Below, one piece after another: positions 1 through 8,319 of a DNA stretch of 57,510 nucleotides. The translations under genes and the position numbers were made by a program. The stretch is from Chromobacterium vaccinii (GTDB lineage Bacteria; Pseudomonadota; Gammaproteobacteria; Burkholderiales; Chromobacteriaceae), in assembly GCF_000971335.1 (NCBI RefSeq), contig NZ_JZJL01000034.1:1-57510 (forward strand), written 5' to 3'. Position 1 is the first letter of the stretch. Each line of letters starts with the position of its first letter. Below the pieces are notes generated by a model. The model had not been told where the DNA came from and made no database searches. It saw only the letters and a program-made list of their open reading frames with translations.

Positions 1-740
1 CAAGGCCTTGGGCGGCAAGCTGCCCAGCGTCGAAAAAATCCTGGGCGGCCTCAAGACCGCCGAGACGGTGGGCCAGGTAGTGTCCAAGAGCGGCCAGCTG
101 GCCGGCGCCGCGCTGCGCAGCCTGGACGGCGTCAAGTGGTCCGATCTCAAGCCGGGCGACGCCGGCAAGAGCTTGCTCGGCAAGGCCGACTACGCCAAGC
201 GCGGCGGGGCGGTGATCGCCGACGCCAGCGGCAAGCTGCATGCCGCCTTGTCCAAGGGCGAAGGGCGCGAAGCGCTGGACTTCGTCCACGGCAGGCTCGA
301 CAAGGCCTTGGGCGGCAAATTGCCCAGCGTCGACAAGATACTGGGCGGCCTCAAGACCGCCGAGACCGTGGGCCAGGTGGTATCCAAAAGCGGCCAGCTG
401 GCCGGCGCGACGCTGCGCAGCCTGGACGGCGTCAAGTGGTCCGACCTGAAACCGGGCAACGCCGGCAAGAGCCTGACCGGCGCGGCCGACTATGCCAAGC
501 GCGGCGGCGCGGTGGTGGCCGACGCCAGCGGCAGACTGCGTGCCGCGTTGTCCAAGGGCGAGGGGCGCGAGGCGCTGGACTTCCTCCACGGCAAGCTCAA
601 CGCCAAGCTGGGCGGAGTGCTGCCCAGCGTCGATTCGCTATTGGGCGGGCTGGGACAGCTGGAGGAACTGGGCAAGACCGTGTCCAAGGCCGGCGGGATG
701 GCGGGCAAGGCCATGCGCGCTTACTCCGGCGCGTCCGGCA
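1..740 (+). repeat. 300-bp tandem repeat inside the tape measure gene
   Basis: The sequences starting at 1, 301 and 601 align in register with an exact 300-bp period. The first two copies are nearly identical (for example GGCCTCAAGACCGCC in both, and the block from 61 recurring at 361). The third copy, from 601, is more diverged and fades near 740. Each unit encodes ~100 residues containing LPSVDKILGGLKTAETVGQV or a variant. More copies may lie to the left of the window. Confidence 0.92.
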
Positions 741-1780
741 ACGTTTTCCAAAAGGCGATGGCAGCCGCCGGCACCTTGTTGGCCGGCGATGACTCCGGCG
801 GCGACCCTGGCGCCAAAGCCGGGGGCAAGGACGGGAAGGGGAAAAAGCGCCCGGCCGCCAAGCCAGCGGCCAAAACGCCGAAAACCGGCGGGGCCTCCAA
901 ACCCCAGCCCAAGACAAGGGCCAAGCCGGTTCCCAAGGCCGAGTCTCCCGCCAAGCCTAAAGCCGCGTCCAAGCCGGCGGCGAAACCATCGGTCAAGCCT
1001 GGCAATGCGCTGAAGGAAGCGCGCGGCCTGCCGGGCAAGAGCAAGAGTTTGCTGTCCGGATTGAAGCTGCCCAAGTCCGGCGGCGGCTTGCTGAACACGG
1101 GACTCAAAGCGCTGAGCAAGGGCGGAAAGGGCTTGAAGAGTTTGATCGGCAAGGCCGATCTGCTGGGCGTGGGCATGGATCTGCTGTCCACCAGCCGATC
1201 CAGTCTGAGCCCGCAGGCCAAGGCGGCCGCCTACGGCAAGACGCTGGGCGGCACCGCCGGGGCCTTGGCCGGCGGCGCGGCCGGCGCAGCCATCGGCACC
1301 ATGCTGTTGCCCGGCGTCGGCACCTTTGTCGGCCGGCAGGTGGGCAGCTGGCTGGGGCAGAAGGGCGGCGAATGGCTGGGCGAGAAGATAGGCAACTGGG
1401 CAGGCAAGCCGGGCGCCGCGCCGAAGCCGGTGGCAGTGCCCAAGCGGGCGATCCCGCCCAAGCCGGTGGCGGTTCCCAAGCCGGCGGCGCCAGCCAAACC
1501 TGTCCCCAAACCCGCTGCCAAGCCGGCCGCTCAGGCGCAGCAGGCGCAACAGCTGCGACGCATCCAGCAGACGGCCAACAAGGCCGCGGCCAAGCCCGCC
1601 GGTCCGGCCGCCGTGTTCAACATCACCTTCTCGCCGCAGATCACCATCAACGGCGCGGCGTCGGCCGGCGTCAAGCAGCAGGCGCAACAGGCGATGCAGC
1701 AGTCTTTCGCCGAGTTCGAACGAATGATGAAGCGCTACGAGGCGGACCGTCAGCGGCGCAGCTACGCGGCGCGGGGTTGA
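2..1780 (+). CDS. Phage tail tape measure protein, C-terminal part (5' end outside window)
   Basis: The frame is open at the left edge, so the true start lies outside; about 592 codons are visible and stop at TGA 1778-1780. The first ~245 residues are tandem ~100-residue repeats, then a long Lys/Pro/Ala-rich linker (residues ~260-340), a Gly/Ala-rich hydrophobic stretch (~410-460, with runs such as GALAGGAAGAAIG), and a second Pro/Lys linker before a short ordered tail. The call rests on position: it lies 31 bp before a gpU-like gene, as tape measure T precedes U in P2-like phages. Tape measure proteins set tail length inside the tube. The first in-window start-like codon (TTG at 8) falls inside a repeat and is not the start. 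Family membership was not checked by homology search. Confidence 0.68.
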   Translation, partial: KALGGKLPSVEKILGGLKTAETVGQVVSKSGQLAGAALRSLDGVKWSDLKPGDAGKSLLGKADYAKRGGAVIADASGKLHAALSKGEGREALDFVHGRLDKALGGKLPSVDKILGGLKTAETVGQVVSKSGQLAGATLRSLDGVKWSDLKPGNAGKSLTGAADYAKRGGAVVADASGRLRAALSKGEGREALDFLHGKLNAKLGGVLPSVDSLLGGLGQLEELGKTVSKAGGMAGKAMRAYSGASGNVFQKAMAAAGTLLAGDDSGGDPGAKAGGKDGKGKKRPAAKPAAKTPKTGGASKPQPKTRAKPVPKAESPAKPKAASKPAAKPSVKPGNALKEARGLPGKSKSLLSGLKLPKSGGGLLNTGLKALSKGGKGLKSLIGKADLLGVGMDLLSTSRSSLSPQAKAAAYGKTLGGTAGALAGGAAGAAIGTMLLPGVGTFVGRQVGSWLGQKGGEWLGEKIGNWAGKPGAAPKPVAVPKRAIPPKPVAVPKPAAPAKPVPKPAAKPAAQAQQAQQLRRIQQTANKAAAKPAGPAAVFNITFSPQITINGAASAGVKQQAQQAMQQSFAEFERMMKRYEADRQRRSYAARG

Positions 1781-1811
1781 GGAGACGCATCCATGAAGAA
1801 AGGAGCAAACG

Positions 1812-2726
1812 ATGTACGCAGTACTGGGTGACATCGAGTTCGACCTGATCAGTTATTTCGACGGCCTGGAGCAGCGCGGCGGCAGCGATTACGCCGAGCA
1901 CGCGCGGATAGGCGGCAAACCGGTGCTGCAGTTCGTCGGCGATCGTCTGGACGAGGTCCGCATCGATCTGGTGCTGCACGCCGCCTATTGCCAGCCGGAC
2001 GCCGAGCTGCAGCGGCTGCACGCCGCCCGCCAGACGCACCAGGCGCTGGCATTGGTGCTGGGCAATGGCGATCACAAAGGCCATTTCGTGATCACCGAGC
2101 TGACCAGCACCGGCCGCCAGAGCGACCGCACCGGCAATCTGCTGGCGGTGGAGGCGCAGCTGTCGCTGCGCGAATTCCGCGGCCAGGCGGCGCCGTCGCC
2201 CAAGCCTGGCCTGCTGGGCAGCGTCAGCGGCTTGCCGCAGGCCAAGCTGCAGCAGTCGCTGGCCGGCGCCGGCTTCAAGCCGGACCTGTCCGGCCTGAGC
2301 AAGGCGCTGTCCCAGGCCAAGACCATGGCGGTGCAGGCGCGCAAGGTGGTCAACGATGTGCGCGAGCTGAAAGACCTGGCGCGGCGCGATCCGCTGTCGG
2401 CGCTGGGACGGGTGCCGGGCGTGCTGAAGGATGTGCAGACGGCGGTGCCGGGCATCGCCCAGGGCGTGGAGCGACTGAACCAGTTCATCCAGCCGTATTC
2501 GCGGCTGGCTGAGAGCATCAAGCCGCTGATCCCGCAGTTTCAGGCCATGGGCCGCCAGCTTGGCGCGCTGGCCGAAACGATGCAGGGCTGCACGCTGGAC
2601 AACGTCGCCGACAAGCTGGGCAAGGCGGAGGCGACGGTCCGCGACATCGACAAAAACTGGCCAGCCCGCGACATCGAGATGGCGAAGTTGGCCGCCAAAG
2701 CGGTGCTGCGCCGCATTCTGGAGTGA
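1812..2726 (+). CDS. Phage tail protein gpU (P2-like), with C-terminal extension
   Basis: P2 gpU is a tail completion protein acting at the tail tube end. The N-terminal ~125 residues show the family pattern: a MYAVLGDIEF start, a conserved core around HARIGGKPVLQFVGD, and HFVITELT followed by an SLREF strand. The product is 304 residues, about twice P2 gpU; the extra ~175 residues look helical and Ala/Gln/Lys rich. ATG 1812 is preceded by AGGAG about 8 bases upstream. It sits directly after the tape measure gene and 3 bp before gpX, in one transcription unit. The extension is unexplained; it could interact with the enlarged tape measure protein. Confidence 0.88.
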   Translation: MYAVLGDIEFDLISYFDGLEQRGGSDYAEHARIGGKPVLQFVGDRLDEVRIDLVLHAAYCQPDAELQRLHAARQTHQALALVLGNGDHKGHFVITELTSTGRQSDRTGNLLAVEAQLSLREFRGQAAPSPKPGLLGSVSGLPQAKLQQSLAGAGFKPDLSGLSKALSQAKTMAVQARKVVNDVRELKDLARRDPLSALGRVPGVLKDVQTAVPGIAQGVERLNQFIQPYSRLAESIKPLIPQFQAMGRQLGALAETMQGCTLDNVADKLGKAEATVRDIDKNWPARDIEMAKLAAKAVLRRILE

Positions 2727-2729
2727 ACC

Positions 2730-2945
2730 ATGTTTCTCAAGCACATCTGTCAGGAAGGGGAGCGCTGGGACCAGATCGCCTGGCGCTATTACGGCGACGT
2801 CGGCCAGATGGTGATGCTGATCGCCGCCAATCCGCAGGCGCCGATCAGCGAGACGCTGCCGGCCGGCACCCAGCTGGCCATCCCGCTGCTGGAGGCGCGC
2901 GACGAGGCGGCGCTGGATGAGCTGCCGCCGTGGAGGCGCTCATGA
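2730..2945 (+). CDS. Phage tail protein X (LysM-like)
   Basis: A 71-residue protein typical of P2 gpX. The pattern ERWDQIAWRYYGD...NP.AP.....PAGTQLAIP matches the LysM-like fold of this family, which acts in the baseplate/tail tip region. It starts 3 bp after gpU and its TGA overlaps the ATG of the next gene in an ATGA motif at 2942-2945, indicating translational coupling. Gene order U-X-D is standard for P2-like tails. Confidence 0.9.
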   Translation: MFLKHICQEGERWDQIAWRYYGDVGQMVMLIAANPQAPISETLPAGTQLAIPLLEARDEAALDELPPWRRS

Positions 2946-3988
2946 CCGACAGTCGCATCCAGGACGTGGCGGCGCCGGCGTTCGAGCTCAGCTACAACGG
3001 CAAGTCCATCACTGCCGACATCGCCCAGTACGCGCTCAACATCAGCTACACCGACCATCTGTCCGGAGAGTCGGACGAGCTGGAGGTGGAACTGGAAGAC
3101 TGCGACGGTCGCTGGCTGAACGGCTGGTACCCGGACAAGGGCGCGACGCTGGACTTCAAGCTGGGCTACCGCGGCGCGGCGCTGGTGGCGCTGGGCAGCT
3201 TCGACGTGGACGAGGTCGATTACAGCGCGCCGCCGTCGGTGGTCCACATCCGCGCGCTGGCCACCGGCGTCCAGCATCCGCTGCGCACGCCGGAGGGCCG
3301 CGCCTACGACAAGCTGACGCTGCAGGCGCTGGCGCAGCGGATCGCCAAGCGCCACGGCATGAAGCTGGAAGGCAAGATCGAGGATGTCGAAATCGAGCGC
3401 CTGACCCAGTACCACGAAACCGACCTGCAATTCCTGCTGCGGGTGTCCAGCCACTACGGCTATGTCTGCAAGGTGATGGACAACAACCGCAAGCTGGTGT
3501 TCTGGAAGCGCGCCGAGCTGGTGGCGTCCGCCAGCGTGCGCCAGTTCGCGCCGTCGGACCTGATCGCCTGGCGCGCGCGCGACCAGCTGTCGCAGGTGCC
3601 CAGCGCGGTGGAGGTCAGCTACCACGACCCGCACAAGCGCAAGCTGCAGACGGCGCGGGTGGGCGCCGACGCGCGCTCGCCCGGCGGCAAGGCCAGCAGC
3701 GCCGACGTGGTCAAGCTCACCCGCAAGTCGGGCGGACGGGCGCAGGCGGAGCTGCAGGCCAAGGCAGAGATGGAGCGCCGCCAACTGGCGCGTACCGAGA
3801 TGAGCGTCACCGTGGACGGCTCGCCGCAGCTGGCCGCCGGCCGCAACGTGGAGTTGTCCGGCTTCGGCAAGCTGTCCGGCCGCTACCTGATCGAGCGGGC
3901 CCGCCACCGCCTGTCGCGACAGGAAGGTTATATCTGCGAACTGGACCTGAAACGCGCGGCGCCCGCCGCGGCCAAGGAGAAGAAATGA
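2942..3988 (+). CDS. Late control protein D (P2 gpD-like baseplate hub)
   Basis: A gpD/gp27-type hub protein (348 residues) that joins the tail tube to the central spike. The N-terminus has AFELSYNGKSITADI and YALNISYTDHLSGESDE, and the middle has YHETDLQFLLRVSSHYGY, all characteristic of the family. An in-frame ATG at 2930 exists, but ATG 2942 has GGAGG at 2932-2936 and the ATGA overlap with gpX, so it is preferred. The stop overlaps the gpV start in a second ATGA at 3985-3988, so X, D and V are probably translated together. Confidence 0.9.
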   Translation: MTDSRIQDVAAPAFELSYNGKSITADIAQYALNISYTDHLSGESDELEVELEDCDGRWLNGWYPDKGATLDFKLGYRGAALVALGSFDVDEVDYSAPPSVVHIRALATGVQHPLRTPEGRAYDKLTLQALAQRIAKRHGMKLEGKIEDVEIERLTQYHETDLQFLLRVSSHYGYVCKVMDNNRKLVFWKRAELVASASVRQFAPSDLIAWRARDQLSQVPSAVEVSYHDPHKRKLQTARVGADARSPGGKASSADVVKLTRKSGGRAQAELQAKAEMERRQLARTEMSVTVDGSPQLAAGRNVELSGFGKLSGRYLIERARHRLSRQEGYICELDLKRAAPAAAKEKK

Positions 3989-4662
3989 ACGACGTTTCCC
4001 TGCCCGACGCGCTGGCGACGCTGAAATTCGGCAGCGTGGCCGAGCATGACGCTCCCACCCAGCGGGTGCGGGTGCGGCTGCCGGAGCTGGGCCAGCTGCT
4101 GACCGCCTGGCTGCCGGTTCTCAGCCGCAAGAGCCTGAAGGACAAGGACTATTGGCTGCCGGACATCGGCGAACAGGTGGCGGTGCTGATGGACGCCCGC
4201 GGCGAGGACGGCGTGGTGCTGGGCGCCATCTATTCCGAGGCGGACGCGGTGCCGGTGGCGAGCGAGGATAAATGGCAGCGCCGCTTCGCCGACGGCGCGG
4301 TGCTGGAGTACGACCGGCAGCAGAACCAGCTGACCGTCAACGGCGGGGTCAAGCACGTGGTGGTGGACACCCAGGCCGACGTGCTGATCAAGGCCGCCTC
4401 CAGCATCACCATAGACGGCGGCCAGACCGTCACCGTCAAGGCCGGGAGCAAGGTCAGCATCAACGCGCCGGCCACCGAGATCAGCGGCACGCTGACGGTG
4501 CAGGGCGCGATCACCGGCAAGGGCGGCCTGGCGGTTTCGGGCGGCGGCGGCGCCACTGTAACGGGCAGCGTCAGCGTCAGCGGCGACGTCACCGCCAGCG
4601 GCAAGAGCCTGGTGGGCCACAACCACATGGGCGCGCACGGTCCGACCAGCCCGCCGCTCTGA
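3985..4662 (+). CDS. Baseplate assembly protein V (central spike)
   Basis: A gpV-type spike of 225 residues. An N-terminal OB-like domain (RVRVRLPELGQ, then YWLPDIGEQVAVLMD and DGVVLGAIYS) is followed by a region of beta-strand repeats (TVNGGVKHVVVD, ITIDGGQTVTVKAGSKV) that would form the needle. The extreme C-terminus carries GHNHMGAHG, a His-x-His arrangement like the iron-binding apex of P2-type membrane-piercing spikes. The RBS AAGGAGA lies just upstream. In P2 the next genes are W, J and I, but here a fibre gene follows and W appears only at 17410. Confidence 0.9.
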   Translation: MNDVSLPDALATLKFGSVAEHDAPTQRVRVRLPELGQLLTAWLPVLSRKSLKDKDYWLPDIGEQVAVLMDARGEDGVVLGAIYSEADAVPVASEDKWQRRFADGAVLEYDRQQNQLTVNGGVKHVVVDTQADVLIKAASSITIDGGQTVTVKAGSKVSINAPATEISGTLTVQGAITGKGGLAVSGGGGATVTGSVSVSGDVTASGKSLVGHNHMGAHGPTSPPL

Positions 4663-4700
4663 GCTGCGGCGCCATCTTATTCGCAGTTTGACTGGAGACC

Positions 4701-6629
4701 ATGATGAACAACGATTTCTTCACCCTGCTCACCGCCGTCGGCAAGGCCAAGCTGGCCGCCGCAGCCAGCGGCGGCGCGCCGCTGAAGCTCAGCCAGATGG
4801 CGGTGGGCGAGGGCGACAACGGCGCGTACTACACGCCGACCGAAAGCCAGACCGCGCTGAAAAGCGAGGCCTGGCGCGCCGGGCTCAACCACCTGTCCAC
4901 CGATCCGGCCAACCCCAGCTGGATCGTCGCCGAGCTGGTGATCCCGGACCAGGTGGGCGGCTTCACCATCCGCGAAGTGGGCGTGTTCGACGCCGACGGC
5001 GCGCTGTTCGCGGTCGGCAAGTTCCCTGAGAGCTACAAGCCGGTGCTGGCCGACGGCGCCAATAAGCAGCTCTACGTGAGGATGATCCTGGAAGTATCCA
5101 ACGCCGCGGTGGTGACGCTGATGGTGGACCCGAGCGTGGTGCTGGCCACCCGCGGCAGCGTCGACGCGCGCATCGCCGAGGAGCTGGCCAAGCTGGACGG
5201 CAAGCCGTCGGTCCGCGCCGCGACCACCGGTCCCATTGTATTGACCGGCTTGCAGACGGTGGACGGCGTCGCGCTGCAGTTGGGCGATCGGGTGCTGGCC
5301 AAGAACCAGGCCGCCGGCGCCGACAACGGCATCTATGTAGCAGGCGCCGGCAGCTGGGCGCGCGCCGCCGACGCCAACATCAGCCTGGAAGTGACGCCGG
5401 GCTTGTTCGTCGCGGTGGAGCGGGGCGCGGCCAACGGCGGTTCGATCTGGCAATTGCTGGACGCCGGCGCGCCGGTGGAGCTGGGCAATACGCCGCTTTC
5501 CTTCGAGCGGGTCTCCGGCCGCACCGGCGTCACCGCCGGCAGCTACAACCGGGTGACGGTGGGTGCGCGCGGCGAGGTGCTGGGCGGCTCGCAGCTGGTG
5601 GCCTTCGACCCGGCTCAGACCTTCCCGATCCAGGCTTACCGGCGGAATGCGCTGATCAACGGCGGTTTCGACGTTTGGCAGCGCGGGGTGAGCCAGACCG
5701 TCAGCGGTTACGGTTCTGCGGACCGCTGGTGCCTGGATCTGGGCGTGCCGCCGGGTTTGTCAGGTGTGACTGTTTCCAAAGTCGTCGCCAGTGCGGCGGA
5801 TACCGATGCGTTGGGCGGAGCGGCCAATTTCCTGCGTATCGCGGTGACCAAGGTGCCGGCGGCCCCCGCGCGCGAATACTGTCAGATCACTCAGCGGGTG
5901 GAGGGGGTTCGCCGCTTTTCCGGCAAGACCATGACCTTGAGTTTCTGGGCCAAGGCCGATGCGGCCAAAACCATTCTGTTCTATGTCGAGCAAGGCTTCG
6001 GCAGCGGCGATGGCGTTTCCCCCATCGCCCGTGCGCAGAATGAAACGCCGATCCAGCTGGGAACGGGCTGGCAGCGCTACAGCTTCACTTTCACTTCGCC
6101 ATCGATCCAAGGCAAGACCATCGGCCCGAATGGCGATGATTATCTTTCGGTGTTTTTCGGCGTGTCATACAGCACGGTGTTGCCGGCGCATAGCGCCATC
6201 GCTGGCCCGCAAACCGGCGTGTTCGATATCGCTCAGGTGCAATTGGAGGAGGGGCCGGTGGCGACATTGTACGAGCGACGTGCTCCGGCAGAGGAGCTCG
6301 CACTGTGCCAGCGTTATTACGAAACAAGCTATGCAGTGGCTCGTTTTGTGGGAGGCGACGACAACATGGGATGGGTGGCTTATCGGCAGAGTAAGCGTGG
6401 GCCGACTTCGGTTTTCTTCTTTAATCCCGATACTCAGGTGGCAGGGCAGGCATTGACTTATAACGCGACCAATATATATAGCTCGGGGCCGATTTCAGTC
6501 AAATTACTTTACAACTATAGCGGCGACGATTTCAGAAATGGTTTTACTTGGGGCAATCCGGCTTTTACGCCGGTTAATGTGAATGATGCAACGTTGTTAA
6601 CCCGCTGGACCGCCGACGCCGAACTGTAA
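4701..6629 (+). CDS. Tail fibre protein A (tail-collar/DUF3751-type N-terminus)
   Basis: A 642-residue fibre. Residues ~1-160 match the P2 gpH-like attachment domain (FTLLTAVGKAKLAAA, WIVAELVIPDQVGGFTIREV, GVFDADGALFAVGKFPESYKP). A middle module (~170-280) has the strand pattern seen in fibre shafts (VDGVALQLGDRVLAKNQA). From ~310 (RRNALINGGFDVWQRG) begins a beta-sandwich-like receptor-binding module ending in an AT-rich stretch. ATG ATG at 4701/4704 follows a GGAG. The last ~300 bp have clearly lower GC than the 5' half, suggesting an exchanged tip. A small chaperone-like gene follows at 6645. Confidence 0.82.
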   Translation: MMNNDFFTLLTAVGKAKLAAAASGGAPLKLSQMAVGEGDNGAYYTPTESQTALKSEAWRAGLNHLSTDPANPSWIVAELVIPDQVGGFTIREVGVFDADGALFAVGKFPESYKPVLADGANKQLYVRMILEVSNAAVVTLMVDPSVVLATRGSVDARIAEELAKLDGKPSVRAATTGPIVLTGLQTVDGVALQLGDRVLAKNQAAGADNGIYVAGAGSWARAADANISLEVTPGLFVAVERGAANGGSIWQLLDAGAPVELGNTPLSFERVSGRTGVTAGSYNRVTVGARGEVLGGSQLVAFDPAQTFPIQAYRRNALINGGFDVWQRGVSQTVSGYGSADRWCLDLGVPPGLSGVTVSKVVASAADTDALGGAANFLRIAVTKVPAAPAREYCQITQRVEGVRRFSGKTMTLSFWAKADAAKTILFYVEQGFGSGDGVSPIARAQNETPIQLGTGWQRYSFTFTSPSIQGKTIGPNGDDYLSVFFGVSYSTVLPAHSAIAGPQTGVFDIAQVQLEEGPVATLYERRAPAEELALCQRYYETSYAVARFVGGDDNMGWVAYRQSKRGPTSVFFFNPDTQVAGQALTYNATNIYSSGPISVKLLYNYSGDDFRNGFTWGNPAFTPVNVNDATLLTRWTADAEL

Positions 6630-6644
6630 ACGGAGAATAAGATC

Positions 6645-7244
6645 ATGTATCGATTGACCGATCGCACGGATGTGATCATCCGCATCGAAGATGGCGCGCA
6701 CATTCCGCAGGGCCACCGCTTTTGGGCCGATTATCAGGCTTGGCTGGATGAGGGCAACATGCCGGAACCGGCGGAAAGTCCGGCGCAGCTGTTGCCGCGC
6801 CTGCTGCGGAATATTGACGCCGCCGCCGACGCCGCCAGCCAGTTTTATGTCGGCAGCGAGCTGCGCGCGCTGGAATACCGGCAGGCCGCCGCCGAGGCCC
6901 AGTCCTATAAAGACGGCGGCTGCAAGGGTGATGCGCCGCCGGCGGTGCAGGCCTGGGCCAGCGCCAAAGGCCTGTCCGGCAAGGACGCGGCGGACGGCAT
7001 CCTGGCCAAGGCCGCCGCCGGCGACCAGGCGCTGTACGCGATCCGGGCGCTGCGCCTGGCGGGCAAGGAGGCGGTGCGCAACGCTGTCGACGCCGATGCC
7101 GCGCGCGTGGCGGCCGAGGACGCGCTGGCCAAGCTGCGGCAACTGGCCGAATCGCCGGACGCGCTGGCCGCGCCGGCTGGCGATGCGGTCAATGCCGGCG
7201 GTTTCTGGCGTTCCTCCCTCAAGCTGTTTTCCCGGGGCGCTTGA
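6645..7244 (+). CDS. Small fibre-associated (chaperone-like) protein A
   Basis: A 199-residue protein directly after fibre A. The N-terminus (MYRLTDRTDVIIRI, then PQGHRFWADYQAWLDEGNMP) resembles the short proteins that follow phage fibre genes. Residues ~105-125 (AVQAWASAKGLSGKDAADGI) match a block in the product of 21277-21711 (IQAWADEKGMSARSAADDI), so these two are homologous although their fibres differ. A role in fibre folding or attachment is inferred from position only. An intrinsic terminator follows within 10 bp of the stop. Confidence 0.6.
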   Translation: MYRLTDRTDVIIRIEDGAHIPQGHRFWADYQAWLDEGNMPEPAESPAQLLPRLLRNIDAAADAASQFYVGSELRALEYRQAAAEAQSYKDGGCKGDAPPAVQAWASAKGLSGKDAADGILAKAAAGDQALYAIRALRLAGKEAVRNAVDADAARVAAEDALAKLRQLAESPDALAAPAGDAVNAGGFWRSSLKLFSRGA

Positions 7245-7251
7245 TCCCCGA

Positions 7252-7283
7252 CCGGCGGCCGCGCGCCGCCGGTTTTCTGTTTT
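7252..7283 (+). terminator. Intrinsic terminator after fibre module A
   Basis: Eight-base perfect arms CCGGCGGC (7252-7259) and GCCGCCGG (7265-7272) with a 5-base loop are followed by TTTTCTGTTTT. It sits between the small fibre gene and I-a, so it would separate module A from the downstream baseplate genes or reduce read-through. Confidence 0.75.
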
Positions 7284-7330
7284 CCCCATGCCCGGCCATC
7301 CGGCCGGCGCGTCCTTCCCAAGGTTATCCA

Positions 7331-8059
7331 ATGACCGACATCACTCCCAATGCGCTGGCCGGCGACACGCGGCTGTCGCCGCTGGCCGAGCTGAGCCGGC
7401 GCTTGCAGCGCATCGATCTGGCGCCTTTCCTGGTTTACCTGGTGGACCAGGTGGAGGCCGATTTTCTGCCCTTGCTGGCCGAACAGCTGCACGTGGCCGG
7501 CGACGAGGGCTGGCAGCTGGCCGGCGGCGAAGCGCAGCGGCGCGATCTGATCAAGCAGGCGATAGAACTGCACCGCTACAAGGGCACGCGCTGGGCGCTG
7601 CAGCGGGTATTGGCCACGCTGGGCCTGGATGGGAGGATCAGCGAGTGGTTCGAATACCAGGGCCGGCCCTTCCATTTCAAGGTCGATCTCGATTTGTCCG
7701 GCCGCGGCCTGGGCGAGGCCACCTACCAGGCCTTGCGCCAGATGCTGGACCAGTACCGCAATGCCCGTTCCCGGCTGGAGAGCCTGGACCTGCGGGTGGA
7801 GCTGCGCGAGCGGCTGCCCGTGGTCGCCGCCGTTTCCGCCGGCGGCGAGGTGGCCAGCGTGTATCCGCAGGCGCGGCGCGAGCTGCGCCAACAAGGGCCG
7901 CTGCGCCTGGGCGCGGCCCATGGTGGTGTCGAGACCGTCACGGTTCTGCCTTGGCAGAGGACGCGGCTGGACGGCGGGATCCCGCTGCGCTGGTGCATGG
8001 GCCTGCCGTGTCGGGAGGCGGTCACGCTCTATCCGCGCCCGCTTCAACTGATTTCCTAA
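7331..8059 (+). CDS. Tail protein I, paralogue a (gpI-like)
   Basis: A 242-residue P2 gpI-type baseplate wedge/fibre-connector protein. The family core is clear: LVYLVDQVEADFLPLLAEQL, then GDEGWQLAGGEAQRRDLIKQ and IELHRYKGTRWALQRVL. The distal part includes a Trp/Cys-bearing segment and ends in TLYPRPLQLIS. Unusually it has no gpJ partner immediately upstream; a terminator and 47 bp of spacer separate it from fibre A. It is one of four gpI-like genes in the locus (also 9602, 18978 and 22390). It may be a displaced copy. Confidence 0.82.
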   Translation: MTDITPNALAGDTRLSPLAELSRRLQRIDLAPFLVYLVDQVEADFLPLLAEQLHVAGDEGWQLAGGEAQRRDLIKQAIELHRYKGTRWALQRVLATLGLDGRISEWFEYQGRPFHFKVDLDLSGRGLGEATYQALRQMLDQYRNARSRLESLDLRVELRERLPVVAAVSAGGEVASVYPQARRELRQQGPLRLGAAHGGVETVTVLPWQRTRLDGGIPLRWCMGLPCREAVTLYPRPLQLIS

Positions 8060-8178
8060 ATCGCTTCAAAAGCCGCGGCCGCGGCAACCTGCAAATATGA
8101 CGTGACGATAACGACGACCGGCATACCGCGGCTGCTCCGGCAGCCGGCGGCGTGATCCACGAAATCGAACGTAGACCC

Positions 8179-8281
8179 GCTAACAAAACCCCTGATCCTG
8201 CGTTGCGCCTCCTTGTCGTACGGGCGGGTACTGCCTGCGCCGGCGCGCCTTGGCTCAGGTTCTCTGCGAGGTTTTGTTAGC
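8179..8281. mobile_element. Possible MITE or insertion-sequence remnant with 12-bp terminal inverted repeats
   Basis: GCTAACAAAACC (8179-8190) and its exact reverse complement GGTTTTGTTAGC (8270-8281) bound a 103-bp segment with no ORF. It lies in the gap between I-a and J-1 (8060-8319), which otherwise shows no gene. Perfect 12-bp ends on a short non-coding segment are typical of miniature transposable elements or deleted insertion sequences. No clear target-site duplication was found, so a long-stem regulatory RNA is the alternative. Confidence 0.5.
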
Positions 8282-8319
8282 AGCTCTTAGGCTGTAAGCC
8301 AACCGACAAGGACCCGTCC

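Noticed and set aside
638-1834. 398-codon minus-strand frame
   Set aside because: Antisense to the tape measure gene, with biased Leu/Arg/Gly composition and no start signal.
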